A stretch of DNA of 64,000 nt from assembly GCF_003073045.1 (NCBI RefSeq), contig NC_037594.1, forward strand, positions 18,172,927-18,236,926, written 5' to 3'. Of the stretch, positions 23,240 to 35,300 are shown one piece after another. Origin of the DNA: Pomacea canaliculata (Eukaryota; Mollusca; Gastropoda; Architaenioglossa; Ampullariidae). The position numbers and the translations under genes were made by a program. The notes beneath the pieces were generated by a model, which worked only from the letters and a program-made list of their open reading frames with translations, did not search any database and was not told where the DNA came from. Each line of letters opens with the position of its first letter. Position 1 is the first letter of the stretch.

Positions 23240-24049
23240 AGTCCATAAGCCATGATGAGGGTGATGGGTTGGTGTGTAGCGGATGATTACACATATAATC
23301 ACAAAACTTTCATGCTGAGTTTGATCTCTGTTCGATAATATATGATGTAAAAAATTAGCGCACCTTTTAAATTATTTGTACAGGTTACTTCTTTTTGAAA
23401 ATCATAATCGTTATTATCTGATGCTCATGATTGTGTGCATTCTGTCTCACCCTCGGACATCAGGGGTGTGTGCTCCGGCTAAAGGGAAGGAATCCAATAA
23501 GAGGGACAAAATCAATCTGAACGTAGCTGTCTCCCTTTAATTTCTTACACGGTGTACGCGAGGGGAAAAGCCCCACAACTAAAAAAAAATAACAACAAAA
23601 AACAACAACAATAAATAAAAAACTTTAGAAAAAAAAACCAAACGAACAAACAACCAAAAAACAACAACAACAACAAACTCAAAAGACAAAAAAACCAACC
23701 CTTGGATTCGACACCACAAGGACTGCTCTACAGTGAACTCTAGAAGACCTGTGAAAGGCGACAGATAGAGAAAACAGAGTTACAGAATAGAAATAAACAA
23801 AAGTGTAATTTGTCACTATGTGCAAGAAGGCACGAAAGGCACTAACTACTACTTTTCTAAAGCTATGTACACACAATTTTCCAGATTTTATGCAGCATTT
23901 AGTATACAAATAACTGATATAATGTAGTTTAATGTAGTTTATAACAGATATGATAAACAAGAAAGCATCTCTAGCCAAACAAGTTTGTGCACTGTACATC
24001 ACACACACATATATATATAGGTAAATTCAGCAGCACAGCATCATCCTTC

Positions 24050-24249
24050 ATTAAGCAGACCACTCAACACAGTGGTCCTATTGAGACAATTTATTAAGCA
24101 ACAAATAAAAGTGGCAACAAAATATTTTATTATGTATTAATAGTTCTATCGTAAACATTTTGGATAAAACCAGATTTCTAATAATTGTACATTTTCATTG
24201 AAGGTTTAACGATAACAATCTTTCTATCCTGTGTAATTTTATTAATAAA
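24050..24249. other. Partner of the 200-bp micro-inversion
   Basis: Inverted counterpart of 15640-15838. The end of the segment contains AATAAA at 24244-24249, followed by a GT-rich stretch. This is the likely poly(A) site of gene 2, giving a 3' UTR of about 1 kb. Confidence 0.8.
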
Positions 24250-25006
24250 GCACAGTGACGAACTTTATTTCGTGTTTGTGTGTCTGCGCGTGTGTGTGTA
24301 GAGAACTCGAAGCCTTAAATCCACATCGTTTGCTCGATTCCCATGACATTTAGCAGGAATATTCCTTTTTATTACAGCTCGAATATGTTTACGTGTTGAT
24401 TACGGCTTTGACATGCTTGGGTTTCTCTGGAGCTTGCTTTCCTCAACGATTCTAGGATGTTTCAGCTGGGTCACCCATTTACAAACAAACACTGAGCCAA
24501 GAAATTGCGACACACGTGTACCTCACAGAGCAGTAGAGGACCATGTTATTTGAGGTCCATTATGTACAAATCTCAACTCGGGGAATGTACACTCCTGACT
24601 CAGGCATGTCTTCTTCTCCCGGTATCCCGGGCAGAGTAAAATTTCTCACCTCGTTCCCGCCAAAACCTACTGGTGGTGTTCACCAAACACTTTTTGTCAC
24701 AGCTAACTCTTTTCTATCTAATCTTTTCATCCATTCAACATACACTTTTAGTCCTGAGTCGCAAAAGGGTTAAATATTCTGAAAACCACGGGGGGCACCG
24801 ACTGGTCCTTGAGAGGCAAGCTGACTGTGGATGTGAACCCACAACGTGCGCCGTGCCGACACGACACGCAGACAACCTCGCATAAATGTTCCTAGAAAAA
24901 GAAAATAAGAAGCTGCGTGTTCCCTCATTGTGAACTTTCTGTTTCCATAAAAGGAGTTGCTCGTGTGTCCTCCAATCCCCTCTTTGCACGCGAGAAGCGT
25001 GATGAT

Positions 25007-25016
25007 GTCACGTGAC
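25007..25016 (+). promoter_or_regulatory. Gene 3 E-box palindrome GTCACGTGAC
   Basis: Lies 114 bases before the ATG. The whole 25000-25130 interval matches the upstream of the chimeric remnant (16120-16252) and, less closely, the orphan promoter at 35141. Confidence 0.55.
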
Positions 25017-25129
25017 CAAGTCTGAAGGGCAGGTGCGACTAGTAAGACTGTACAACCACTCACTTCTTGTCACCTGCAAACCTCGCAGCTTCACAGTTTG
25101 GTCTTTGGTCTGATCGAGTGACTGTCAAC

Positions 25130-27304
25130 ATGGCATGCACCAAGGTAAAGTGTACACTGACAATATTTCGTTGTATGTCTTTCTGTTGTCGAGTCTTGAG
25201 ACTGCAGGTGGAAGGAAGCCAGAAATGTCGCCATCTTGCAGTCGGTTGCCGTAGAGGAAATATCCTCCGCAGGAGTGTTGCTCTAAGCTTGTATTAGTCA
25301 CCACATTTAATTTGCTTTTTGTTCAAGAATGGCCGTTGATTATTCAATCATTCCTCACTATGATTTTTAATAATTAAAAAAGTTCTGTGTGCTTGAATAC
25401 AAGGTATAACACAACAGGTGCGTCCCTTTTTCTTGATACATAATGAGTAATCTTACATAGATCAAAGCAACTGATCTTCTAGAAACTTTGTATTAAAAAT
25501 AACGGCTTTGTTTACATCAGGAACGTGGTCAATCTTAGAAACTTTAAAAAAACTGGACACAAAGTATCAAATACCTGACATATCGTACAATGCATGTCCA
25601 ATTAAGAAATATTCTTAGAGTACCCTTAGAATTCATCAATTTTCACCAAGATAGGAAGATTGGCTTGTCTCTCACACACACATTGTGTAGTAATTCTCTA
25701 CACGTACCTGGATAACTAGAGGCTTCTAAAAGTAACATAAAAGAGAAAGAAGACATGTTCTTGGTCGGTGGATGGTACGATTAAAGACATGTCATCGTTA
25801 TCACGAGGAGCCTTTAGACGTCTGTACAGGTCTCAGTTTAGAATTCATATTACAAAGGTTCTGTGGCATGTTCCACTTTACCTGTTCCTGTTGCTGACCT
25901 CGGCATCGAGGAGGCTTCATTGTGTTGTCAACGTGTTGATCATTGTGTTGCTCATGTTTCTCTTCCGCATTTCTGTCCTCAGTCTGTCTCGTCGCCACAC
26001 CAGTCACTGAAGCGTGCTGAAGTTTGGTCTGTGTCTATGTAGACCGCATGCGAGCAAGATATTTATAAAAAGAAATGTTGCTAACTTCTACTTGCTATGC
26101 ATCCTTTGGCTAACAGTACAATGATTTTGTAGGAGTCCACTTGTCTCTTTTTGCAGGTTACCCTGTTGTTGGCTATTTTGCTGATGTTTCCAATGACCTC
26201 TCAAGGTAAATGTAACATGCGGGACTTTTTCACATCACTGATATTAAAGTTTAGACATTGATAGAAATAACGACAATTTTCCAAGCTGTACAGCAAGTAA
26301 CATTATATAACAAAAGTTCCTTGCCATGCAGTGTTGAGAGCATCCGCCGTCCTCATTTAGTAAATTTTTGCTTAGCCCATTACAATATTTTGTAATACGT
26401 GTGACCGAATAGTTCTTTTTCCTTTTGTGAGACTACCCTTTAAAAGAAACACAGAGAAGGTCCAATAAATAGTTTAGAAGACGGCTAACATCTCTTTAAA
26501 GGAAAATCATAAAGTTGGTGGGTCTTTAACTCTGGATAAGGTATGGTGAACTGGTGTAATTGAGGTGGACACCTTAATTGTAAGACTAAATATATTTCCA
26601 GGTATTTGCTTTGGGGACCTATTTCTGGCGGTGACGGCAGGAGCGGCAGCTGTTGTTTTGGCTCCGGTGGCGATCGCAGCTGTCGGATTTGGAGCTGGAG
26701 GCATTGCAGCTGGATCTGTGGCCGCAGCTGCAATGTCGACAGCCGCCACCACTGGGTATGTCACTCTGACAGGTTTGAAGGGGCTGAGATTGTCACGAGC
26801 ATGTTTAGTTTACAAATTAAGAATAGTGCAGGGAAGTGTGTGCGGGTGTTGAGGGTGGGGTGTTGTTTAAGGAGTGTCTAAATCATATTTCCAAATTGGA
26901 AAGTGACTTACAGATGTCTGCGCAAATTTCCCAGGCCAAAGTTCACGTTGTATTTAGCGTGTTACTGGGTGAATCTGTTACACTCTCGAAATGCAAAAAT
27001 GACTGAACTGGACACACGTTAGGCACAATTATAGCCAGCGAGATCATTTGTTGATTTTTGTGGAGACTAGAGGAGGGGAGCTATTCATTTACATTCAGGG
27101 AGTACTAGCTTTTACTGAGCAGCAGGATATGACGTAAGACTTCAGTCACGTGTGCTGTGACGTGACAGGTACGGAATGGCGGCGGTGTCTGCCTTCCAGT
27201 CCATCGGAGCCGCAGGTATGGCAGTCTCCCACATGGCTGTGGTAGGGGGAGCTGTGGCTGGCACTGTGTACAGCGCATCTGAGACCTGCGAACGCAACTG
27301 TTGA
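25130..27304 (+). CDS. Gene 3: secretory-leader ISG12/IFI6-like protein
   Basis: Exons are 25130-25144, 26157-26205, 26602-26755 and 27169-27304 (phases 0, 1, 2; 354 bases, 117 residues). Exon 1 is MACTK. Exon 2 supplies the hydrophobic core VTLLLAILLMFPMTSQ, so residues 1-21 look like a cleavable signal peptide or signal anchor. IFI-A follows with a GAAAVVLAPVAIAAVGFG core and then GAGGIAAGSVAAAAMS, rich in small residues at i/i+4 spacing (a glycine zipper). IFI-B reads YGMAAVSAFQSIGAAGMA and ends SASETCERNC with no long tail. It is the cleanest and shortest class II gene and lacks the LDLa exon. All splice sites are GT-AG. The family role is innate-immune and membrane-associated. Secretion is inferred from the leader. 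Confidence 0.85.
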
Positions 27305-27972
27305 GTCACGTGACCTCGTCCAGCATCACACGTTTATTTACATCCATTAGTATGTTAATCTGTGTTAATCACTTGTCTTTACATGTTGCCGTAGAGACCA
27401 GTTTAGAACTTTGCTTCTGGTATCGTTTGCATACTACTAAGTCCAGTCACGTGATCATTTCTGTTTTAGTTCAGGTGTGGAAAGAAAAACAAGATCAGTA
27501 TAATACAATTTAACTCGATTTGTCCCACAGTGCTATTAACCAACTCGCACATCTACAAATAATTTTTAAGATGAGGTAAGTATAGGCTGCAGAGTGTAAA
27601 CATAGCCTCCCCTGTACACTGGCAGACATGTAAATGTTTTGATTCTGTATTTCTGTTGTCCGCCCTTTGCTGGCTGCTGTATTAGTGTCTGCAATATCTT
27701 TGTTTTTACATTCTCTTTGATATGATAGAGTATTATCTCTTTTAGCGTTCCTGTCTTTTGCTTCAATTACCGATTGTAAACTCAAATCAGCAAATAATAA
27801 CTGCGTTAGATTATTAATCTTTCGTTGAGCAGTTTACAGGGCTATCTGTTTATTTGTTTACATCGCAAATGTGTTAACTGGTCCGTGACACCTAACGTTC
27901 AGGCTTTTTCACACATTCCCTTTAGTGCATTTATGTTAAATTCTTTGTGTATCTTAATTCAAGAGAGTGCAT

Positions 27973-27978
27973 AATAAA
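27973..27978 (+). terminator. Possible poly(A) signal of gene 3
   Basis: First AATAAA downstream of the gene 3 stop, 670 bases away. No strong GT-rich element was noted, so the assignment is weak. Confidence 0.3.
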
Positions 27979-29898
27979 TATTTTTAAAAATTCAAGTTAG
28001 TATTTTATTTTCTGACTTTAAAGTCAGGACAGAAGGAAGTGTACAAGCATTGCATGTACTTCACGAATGTGCGAATGTAAACACAAACATGTGTATGTCT
28101 TAATGTCTGTATGTATACATGAGTCGGACACATTTCGCAACACATATCAGTCCAGTACTGTACACTGTGGGAAGTTGTCATCTATATGAACAGTGTCATC
28201 CTTTTCAATGAAATCCAGGGGATCGTATACTTGTATCACGGAGATGTATATCTCTGGACTACTTGCAGACGAATTCCCCTCCTTCCACACACACACATTT
28301 ACCTCTAGAACGAGTTTTCGGTTTTCAGTTTCGGTTTAACTACTAACATCAAGAAAGAGAGCAGACAAGGTGAACTTTCGTGTTCACGGAGGTACAAAAG
28401 CTCAAACATTTTGGTCTCTTGTATTTTCTGTTTATTTGCATTAAGTCGTAGGACAAAATTAAGTCGAGGATTTTGCTAACAAAAATAAATAAAATGTGAC
28501 TAAGCAAAAAAAAAATTTTATTGCAAGTCTATTGGGGAATCTAAGTATCACAGTTCCGGATAGTAAACTGTTCGTCCACACTTGACAGCCTGCACCTTCG
28601 TGAGTTGCCAGCAGTCCAGAGATATACATCCGTCTTTACATGGCTCCACAAAATATTGAACACCACATTCCAACCTTCCTGCACACCTGTCAACTTATTC
28701 ACTTGCCTATGTGACTATAAAGTTTTTTATTTTTCTTTTTTTATTGTATGGCTCAGTAACTATGGCAACCTGCAGTAGTTTTACTCATGGACAGTTTATT
28801 TGAGGTGTAATACTCGCCCTACGACCAGAAGAACCACCAGTCGGTCTTTATTGTGACAAACCTTCACGCAAGATCAAAGCTGTACCGGAGCAGAATTTTT
28901 CTACACCAGTCACATCAACTAAATATAAGGCAAAGTCTCAATCTGAAATCAGTAGATGCCATAAAACACTAAACTTACCATCCACACGAGCCCCTTCAGT
29001 TTTATTCCGCTGGTTGTTATGTTTCCAAATGAAAATAAATAAAATTTCTGCCGCCTAATGGTCGATGGTCATGATTATTCAGAGTAATAAAATCGACTTT
29101 TCACAGCTTCTTGCTTAGTTTTACGATTTAAAATTTTTTCATCGTTTTAGCTTTAGTTTCGCTGATCCACCCGTGTATATGCCTTGTACCCTTCGGAAGG
29201 ACTACCCGTTAAATGCCAAATGAATAGAAAGAATAAATCACAAGCTTCCATGCATAGAAGACGTCTTCTCGGGTGTCGTGCCCCTGTGACCACAAAAGAA
29301 GCCATGTTGGCTGTCCACACACATCGTCAGGCATCAGCGAGTGCGATAATGACATGAACACCTGGTCAGGTGTCGATTATTGTGAGCACAAAGTGTTCTG
29401 CATGGGAGGTTTCCACACCTCAATGCGATCTTACTTTCGGTTAGACTGCAAAGCTGTGTAGTGCCAACGAGGATGTAACAAGGACTAAACTAAGATAGCG
29501 AGGATGTAACAAGGACTAAACTAAGATAACGAGGATGCACGCACACACACATCATGGCTTCTGCATTCTTCATGTTGTGTAAGTGCATCGTAAATGCAAT
29601 GAAGCTGAAAGTCAAATGAACGAGAAAAGTGTGTGAGTGACTGACAGACTGAGATATCTGAACACACGTGGGCAAGAACAAAACAACTCTAATCTGGCTA
29701 ACCCTGTAGGGACAAGCGTCAGAGGTCACAAAGCTGTGGGGTCAGGTGTCAAGGGTCACAAAGCTTTGGGGATGAATTGCCGCGTGCACACGGTCCATCT
29801 TGAAATACGAGTTTAGACAAGCGAAATAAGTTGACACTAGTTGTTTGCAATGAATGAATCATCTAAACCATCGAGAATTATTGTGATTGTTTAACAGT
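27979..29898. other. Intergenic between genes 3 and 4
   Basis: No exon is seen. A direct repeat of about 31 bases (AGGATGTAACAAGGACTAAA) occurs at 29467-29528. GATGTATATCTCTGGACT near 28245 recurs inverted near 28610. Confidence 0.45.
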
Positions 29899-30220
29899 AT
29901 GCACATCGTACAACACAGTGTAGGAGAGTGTTTCTAAAAGCTGACAATGAGTCTGTAAAGAACTTGGACATTGGTGTTGCATCGGGCGTTCTGCGTTTGA
30001 TGAAGTGTTTTAAGAAACTTTGTAGACCCGTGTGTGAACTGCCATTCTGACTATGTAAGGATCACGGGGAACTTCGATCTCATCGACAATATTTCACATC
30101 GTCACAGCTGTGCTTTGCACATACATCGATAAACCGCCACGTGCAGACTCTTCTCAGAATGAAGTGTACACCTGGAGGCAGTTATTCATATTCACACCTA
30201 ATGTTTCTCGACACACAAGA

Positions 30221-30226
30221 CACGTG
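30221..30226 (+). promoter_or_regulatory. Gene 4 E-box
   Basis: CACGTGGCAG lies 103 bases before the gene 4 ATG, downstream of the duplicated upstream block 29899-30145. The corresponding base run of pseudogene 5 is CACTTGGCAG near 36030. Confidence 0.5.
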
Positions 30227-30328
30227 GCAGGGAGTTAGTCATCGAGGGTAACCCCAAACCTGCGGTGGGTCTGTTACACCTGATTTCAGCCACACACCTT
30301 GAGCTGCTGTGAAGGTCTGACTCACAAC

Positions 30329-30651
30329 ATGGACTTCGCGAAGGTATGTGATATTGAGTACATAATTATTTACTTTGTTGATTTTACAACAATGGCAAAA
30401 CATAAGTAACCTGTGGTCGGCTTACTGTGGTATTTGAGTTTCGGCATTGTCATTTAACCGAGTACTTGATAACGGAAAGCATCCATGTTTCAATCTGGAT
30501 GTTGCTGCATCATTTGTAGCTTTCACTTTGTTCATTTTTTGCACAGTGTCTGCCATTGGTATTGATTGTAATGTACTTAATTAGCATTGAGAGCATAACC
30601 GTAGTGTTGTGATAGCTTGTAATAATAATAATGATAATAATGATAATAATG

Positions 30652-30711
<60 letters not shown>

Positions 30712-33700
30712 GAAATAAATAAAACAACCTTAAGTAGATGAATCTTCCTTTTTCTCTATTTCCTTTACGTTTGTAAACACAGCTGAGTTGAAAAAGGAAT
30801 CTTAGGAATGGGACATAAGACAGACCGCAATTTACAGGAGTCGACTGCACAACAAACAGAGCAAATTAAGATCTTATCACGTGAACAGTATCACGTGGCA
30901 GCAAGAGTGTAAAGATATCTGTCCTAGTTGTCATTTCCAGTGAAAATCCACTTAAGATCAATCAACACAAATTCAGCGTACTTTGGTTTTCAAAAACAGA
31001 AAATTCGGGCCACACACGGCATAAGACGCCAGATGGCAGCAGTTGTGTAGTCAATACTTTCTAGCTACACTGCTTTTTTCCTGTTTTATGAAACAACCGA
31101 ACAATTTATTCAGTTTTCTCAATCTTCGACAGTGTAGTTCAGCATTTTATGACTTCCTGTGTCTTGTCTTGCAGCGGCGCCTGCTTTGGTCTCTGATGAG
31201 GACTCCTGAAGTCGTCCAAGGTGAGTACAGAGTTGCATGGAAGCCATAGATCTTTCAATACATTGCAGCTGACATTCAATAAATTCTCGAAACTAATCTA
31301 GAATCTCCTGCTTTGTGAGTGCAAACCCTGTTAATGACAGGGCAGTTTATTTTTGGACCTTGTGTGCCCATTTATTTTTCTGTCTGCCTCTCTCCACCGT
31401 GTCCTGCAGGATCATCTCCGCAAGGTCTGATAATCAAGAGATTCTCCCATTCCACTTTCACTTGCATCTTTATCACAGAAGGTCTCTAACTTTCTCTTGC
31501 TTCTCCTCATTGGTGAAGGGGTCTTTAGAGGAAATAAAAAGAATCCTCACTTAGCATCTCGTCTCTAAGGACTGAGTTCTCTTTGCAAGTCTGCTGTCAG
31601 GCTCTGTCTGGCATGGCCAGATTATCCATTTCTGGTAGGCGTCACTGCCGACATTGAAGTCCAGTCATCAAGTATATCTAGGATGTCCTTCTTTGATGTT
31701 GCCTTTGAAAACCTTGTGAAGCTTATCCATCATTCGTAAAGGGAAGTTAGGGAATATATTTGGACTATGGTGACATTGTGAATCCGTGCAAAAATGCAAA
31801 TGGAGGTCAGCCTGCCATGTTAGGTGTACGGTTGATGACTGCTCCGACAAAGAAGTGCACGGAATATTTGCATCTGACATCCTCCACATAGCATCAGAGT
31901 TTATGGCCTTCATAAGCTGCTGTCCCCCCAGTACCTGACCATCTGACTCCCGCCAGTTTCTCAGTGTTCTGGAGGTGCTGCTATACCTCATGGGTGAGTT
32001 TTGGTGTAGTGTACTAGTGGGTGTTCCTTCTCTCATCTTGATCGTAGTTATCGCAGCTGTTGGTTTGGGTGCAGACAGTATGACTTCTGGATCTTATTAT
32101 TGTAAGAGTTTCTTAAGGCATGGGATATAATGTATGAAATTTCTGAAATCGAAGTCGCACCAATGCTTTTTTTGTGAATCTATTAATATCTAAATTGAAA
32201 CATATCTCTTTTTGTCTAAATCTGTCTCCGCTATGGATGATATAATTCCATTCTCGCCAGTGACAGTCAATAATCCTTTGTTTAAAACATTTTAATTGCT
32301 AACGGTTTCCCCTCTTGATTTAGACAGATATATCCAAAACCATACTTCAAAATAATAATCTCAGATACTGAGCTTCGCTTCCCATTATTGTCCAGTTGTA
32401 ACATTTTGTAAGCTGTCCATGAAGCTCTATGCTGCTACATTATTTGTGTTTTTTTTTCAATAGATTTCCAGATACAAAAGCTGGCTCAGAAAAAACTTGT
32501 GCAGGAGAACTATTTCTCTACAGGCTCCAGGCTGTGGAAGTTCCGCGTTCCCTTGGCAACTGTCGTTTCAGTAATGTCCTTGCTGGATCTCTGGCTGCCA
32601 AAGCAAAGCCGCCAGCTGCTGCACTCGGGTACTTGACAACCCTGAGAGAACCTGTACAGGAGAAAGATTCTTCTTTAGCCCTAGCTGTGGTGGGTCGGCG
32701 TTTCCTTGGCAGCAGCATCGGTAGTTCTAGCAGTGTCTGTAGCTCGTGCTCTCCGTAGAATCATTGATGGATCTCTGGCTGACAAAGAAAAGCTGCAAGC
32801 TGTTACAACCGGGGACGGGACAGCCCCGATGCAAGCTGATACAACCGGAACGGGACAACCCCGCAAGAACCCACTCAGGAGAAAGATTCTTCTTCAGGTT
32901 CCAGACTGTGGTGGAGGGTCGGCATTCCCGTGGTAGCAGGATTGGTTACAGCCGTGGTAGCTGTCGTAGTAGTGCTTGTAGTTGTCGCAGCTGCTGGTTT
33001 CGGTGATGGCGGCATCACTGCTGGATCTCTGGCTGCCAAAGGAATGTCGCTAGCGGCTATTACCGGGTACGTGGCAATCACATGGGGTATGCTTAGTACC
33101 TCAAATTACTTAAACATTTAAGAAAGTCATGATGGTATTCTTTTCAGTGCTAAACAATCAGTATTGCTGCCCAGTCATCCGCTTTCCATTCATCACCTGT
33201 TTTTACTTTGCCGTCTTCATCTTCTGTGATTTGTGGAAGAGGCTTAACTTTCATTCCCTTTTACATTAACATGCCAAAACTGTAGTGAATTAAAATTAAA
33301 TATAAATATAATGGTGTTAGCTTTGATAGCCCCGTATCCCAGCAAACACAGGCTTTCCAAACACTAAAAACATAAATCACTGCTCAGACTCCTTGGCTTG
33401 TGGACGGGTCGACAAGTTAAGACTAGACCTTGCATGAGGGTAGTTTTATTCCCCACTTACAGTTACACATAGCATTCAGTCATCCATGTACCTGTGCAAG
33501 ACTGAGTGCTCTCCCACTGAGTTCCTGTAGACGGGTGGTTGTACTGACATGTACATTGATGTTTCAGGCATGGCGCGTGGGTGATTGGCGGTCTTCAGTC
33601 GTTGGGAGCTGCAGGACTGACGGCCTCGAAAGCATTCCTGGTTTGGAGCACTGGGACCGCACTTGTTAGTATGATGATCAACGGCAGTGCCAACGAGGAC

Positions 33701-33808
33701 AAGAAAGAAAAAAGAAGAAGAGAAACAGAAAGAGAAATAATAAGTCCTGCTGAGGATGATAGGTGGGTGGGTAACAGATACCTAGATAGTGATTTCGATC
33801 TTCGTTAG
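30329..33808 (+). CDS. Gene 4: ISG12/IFI6-like protein with charged C-terminus
   Basis: Exons are 30329-30343 (MDFAK), 31175-31220, 32898-33066 and 33568-33808 (phases 0, 1, 2; 471 bases, 156 residues). Exon 2 encodes RRLLWSLMRTPEVVQ, which is too basic and short to be a convincing signal peptide. IFI-A has an unusually strong membrane segment of Val/Ala (about residues 28-47), then GFGDGGITAGSLAAKGMS. IFI-B reads HGAWVIGGLQSLGAAGLT and ends in a basic/acidic tail with DKKEKRRRETERE. Three decayed extra IFI-A copies lie in the intron before the used one. A (TAA)n microsatellite is in intron 1 (30618-30711). All junctions keep frame. Its neighbour pseudogene 5 is a tandem duplicate, with matching intron 1 sequence. 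Confidence 0.78.
30618..30711. repeat. (AAT)n microsatellite in intron 1 of gene 4
   Basis: About 30 AAT/TGAT triplets, interrupted early and then pure. Confidence 0.9.
32015..32100 (+). pseudogene. Decayed IFI-A exon, copy 1 of gene 4
   Basis: The frame GVPSLILIVVIAAVGLGADS keeps the hydrophobic half of IFI-A, followed by a TSGS remnant. No donor at the usual place. Confidence 0.6.
32524..32628 (+). pseudogene. Decayed IFI-A exon, copy 2 of gene 4
   Basis: Keeps a CTACAG acceptor and a CGG/GTACTTG donor but is 105 bases against 169 in the used exon. The 64-base internal loss breaks the frame after the central hydrophobic part. Confidence 0.7.
32679..32812 (+). pseudogene. Decayed IFI-A exon, copy 3 of gene 4
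   Basis: An open stretch reads GVSLAAASVVLAVSVARALR, then DGSLADKEKLQAVTTG. The donor GT has become GG, and a TAG sits at the acceptor side. Just after it lies a 2 x 36-base tandem repeat (about 32796-32866). Confidence 0.7.
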
Positions 33809-35140
33809 ATATAGACGATATTACAAGCATATTAGCGCATCTTTTAAATTATTTGCCAGATTTGCTTCATTTAACAGTCTTAATACTTTCCTACATCATC
33901 ATCGTCGTCGTCGTCATCGTCATCATCATCATCATCAGATGACTCTCATGTCATTGTATGTATTCTGTCTCACCCTGGATCATGGAGCGAACCTTCAGGC
34001 TTTGTGTCTAAGAAAGGAAATCCAGTAAGATGGTGTGGAGGCGATAGATAGTGGGGACAGAGCGACAGAACAGAGAAGCAAAAGAGAAGAAGGCAGACAT
34101 GAGTAGTATCTCTTCTTCGCTTGGTAGACATTCACTGCTCCTGAAACTTTCTACAACTTTGTACATAGAATATTACAGATTAATGTGTCATGTTGTATAT
34201 AACAGATAAGAGATGATTTGTAAGGCGCATCTTCCACTTGACCAAACACCTCGATGCAGAACACACACACACACACATATAAATGGTAAACTAGGGAGCA
34301 CATCATACCCCACAGACCGCTTATGACATTAGACAAAGCATCACTCTCACACACACACAAACAACAGATCACATATCAGAGTGGCAACAGAATGTATTAA
34401 GTATTATTAAGTATTATGTATTAGTAACCCTATTGTCAAATTTTGGGATAAATCGATCTTGTAGGTTAGTGAAATCTCAATAAAGACGAGTGTGGCGAAC
34501 TTCGATTATTTTGTTTGTTTGTTTGTTTGTTTGTATATGTGTATGTGTTGCAACGACGGTAAATAGATTGCAAAACAAAAAAAACAATACAACCGGTACC
34601 CAATTAAGACAAGTACTTTTTTCTCTCTCATCTTCCCCCTACCATGGACTTATCAAGACAAGCGACATAAACATGGACTAACATTTCTAGTACCTGTAGC
34701 AAACACCACAGGGTCACTAACTCGATTACAAACGAATCCCACACCTCAAACCCTCATTAAGTCGATTTTGTATGAAATCAGGACAACTAACTACTACGAT
34801 TTACTTTTAGTTTCAGCTTTTAGTTTATCTTCCAATGAATGTAAAGCATTTCAAAAACCTTTGTAAATACTACTAAACAACTTAAAAGGAATATTAATTA
34901 ATAAGCGTTTGTTACTATGAACCGTTTGTCCCTAACTCCCACGTTCGTTGGGACTGACGGTGGTGTGGGTGGTGGACCAGCAACCTGTGGTGTCCAGACA
35001 CGAGGCGCAGACACCTTCTTATCTCTGAATGTTCCCAGGATTCAAGTTACCTCTTCCCTCAATGTGTACTTTTGGTTTCCGTAAAAGGAATTGTTTGTGG
35101 GTCCTCTAATCATTTCTTCACACGTTAGACACGTGATGGT
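33809..35140. other. 3' UTR of gene 4 and intergenic sequence
   Basis: Homologous to the 3' regions of genes 1 and 2. A (GTC/ATC)n run lies at 33896-33940. AATAAA at 34479-34484 is followed by (TTTG)n and GT-rich sequence and is the likely poly(A) site. 34945-35140 matches 24780-25005 upstream of gene 3. Confidence 0.55.
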
Positions 35141-35300
35141 GTCACGTGACCAGGACTAAAGGTGGAGGAGCCGCTTGGAAGACTAGAACCGGTCAGACAG
35201 CAAAGTATTCCCAACTTGGTTACCTGCAAACCTCCCAGGTGTACAGGACAGTGTGGAGGGCTGAGTGAGTGACTGTCGGCATGGCATGCGTTTGCATGTC
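35141..35300 (+). pseudogene. Orphan class II promoter and broken exon 1
   Basis: GTCACGTGAC (35141-35150) is followed by sequence like that before exon 1 of gene 3 and an ATGGCATGC at 35281. The next codons differ and the GT donor is missing. No signal or IFI-A exon follows before the next unit, so this is a promoter left behind by a duplication or deletion. Confidence 0.6.

Noticed and set aside
24800-24890. Sequence like an antisense tRNA-SINE B-box (GTGAACCCACAACG)
   Set aside because: The match is partial and the homologous 34960-35010 segment does not keep it. Left as part of the duplicated gene 3 upstream region.
28240-28630. Inverted GATGTATATCTCTGGACT pair about 360 bases apart
   Set aside because: The arms are short (about 20 bases), no target duplication could be found, and the interior is unremarkable. 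Possibly an old MITE, but not supportable.
31668-32036. A 122-codon minus-strand frame within intron 2 of gene 4
   Set aside because: It overlaps a decayed IFI-A exon on the other strand and has no family I can name. A profile search could reopen it.
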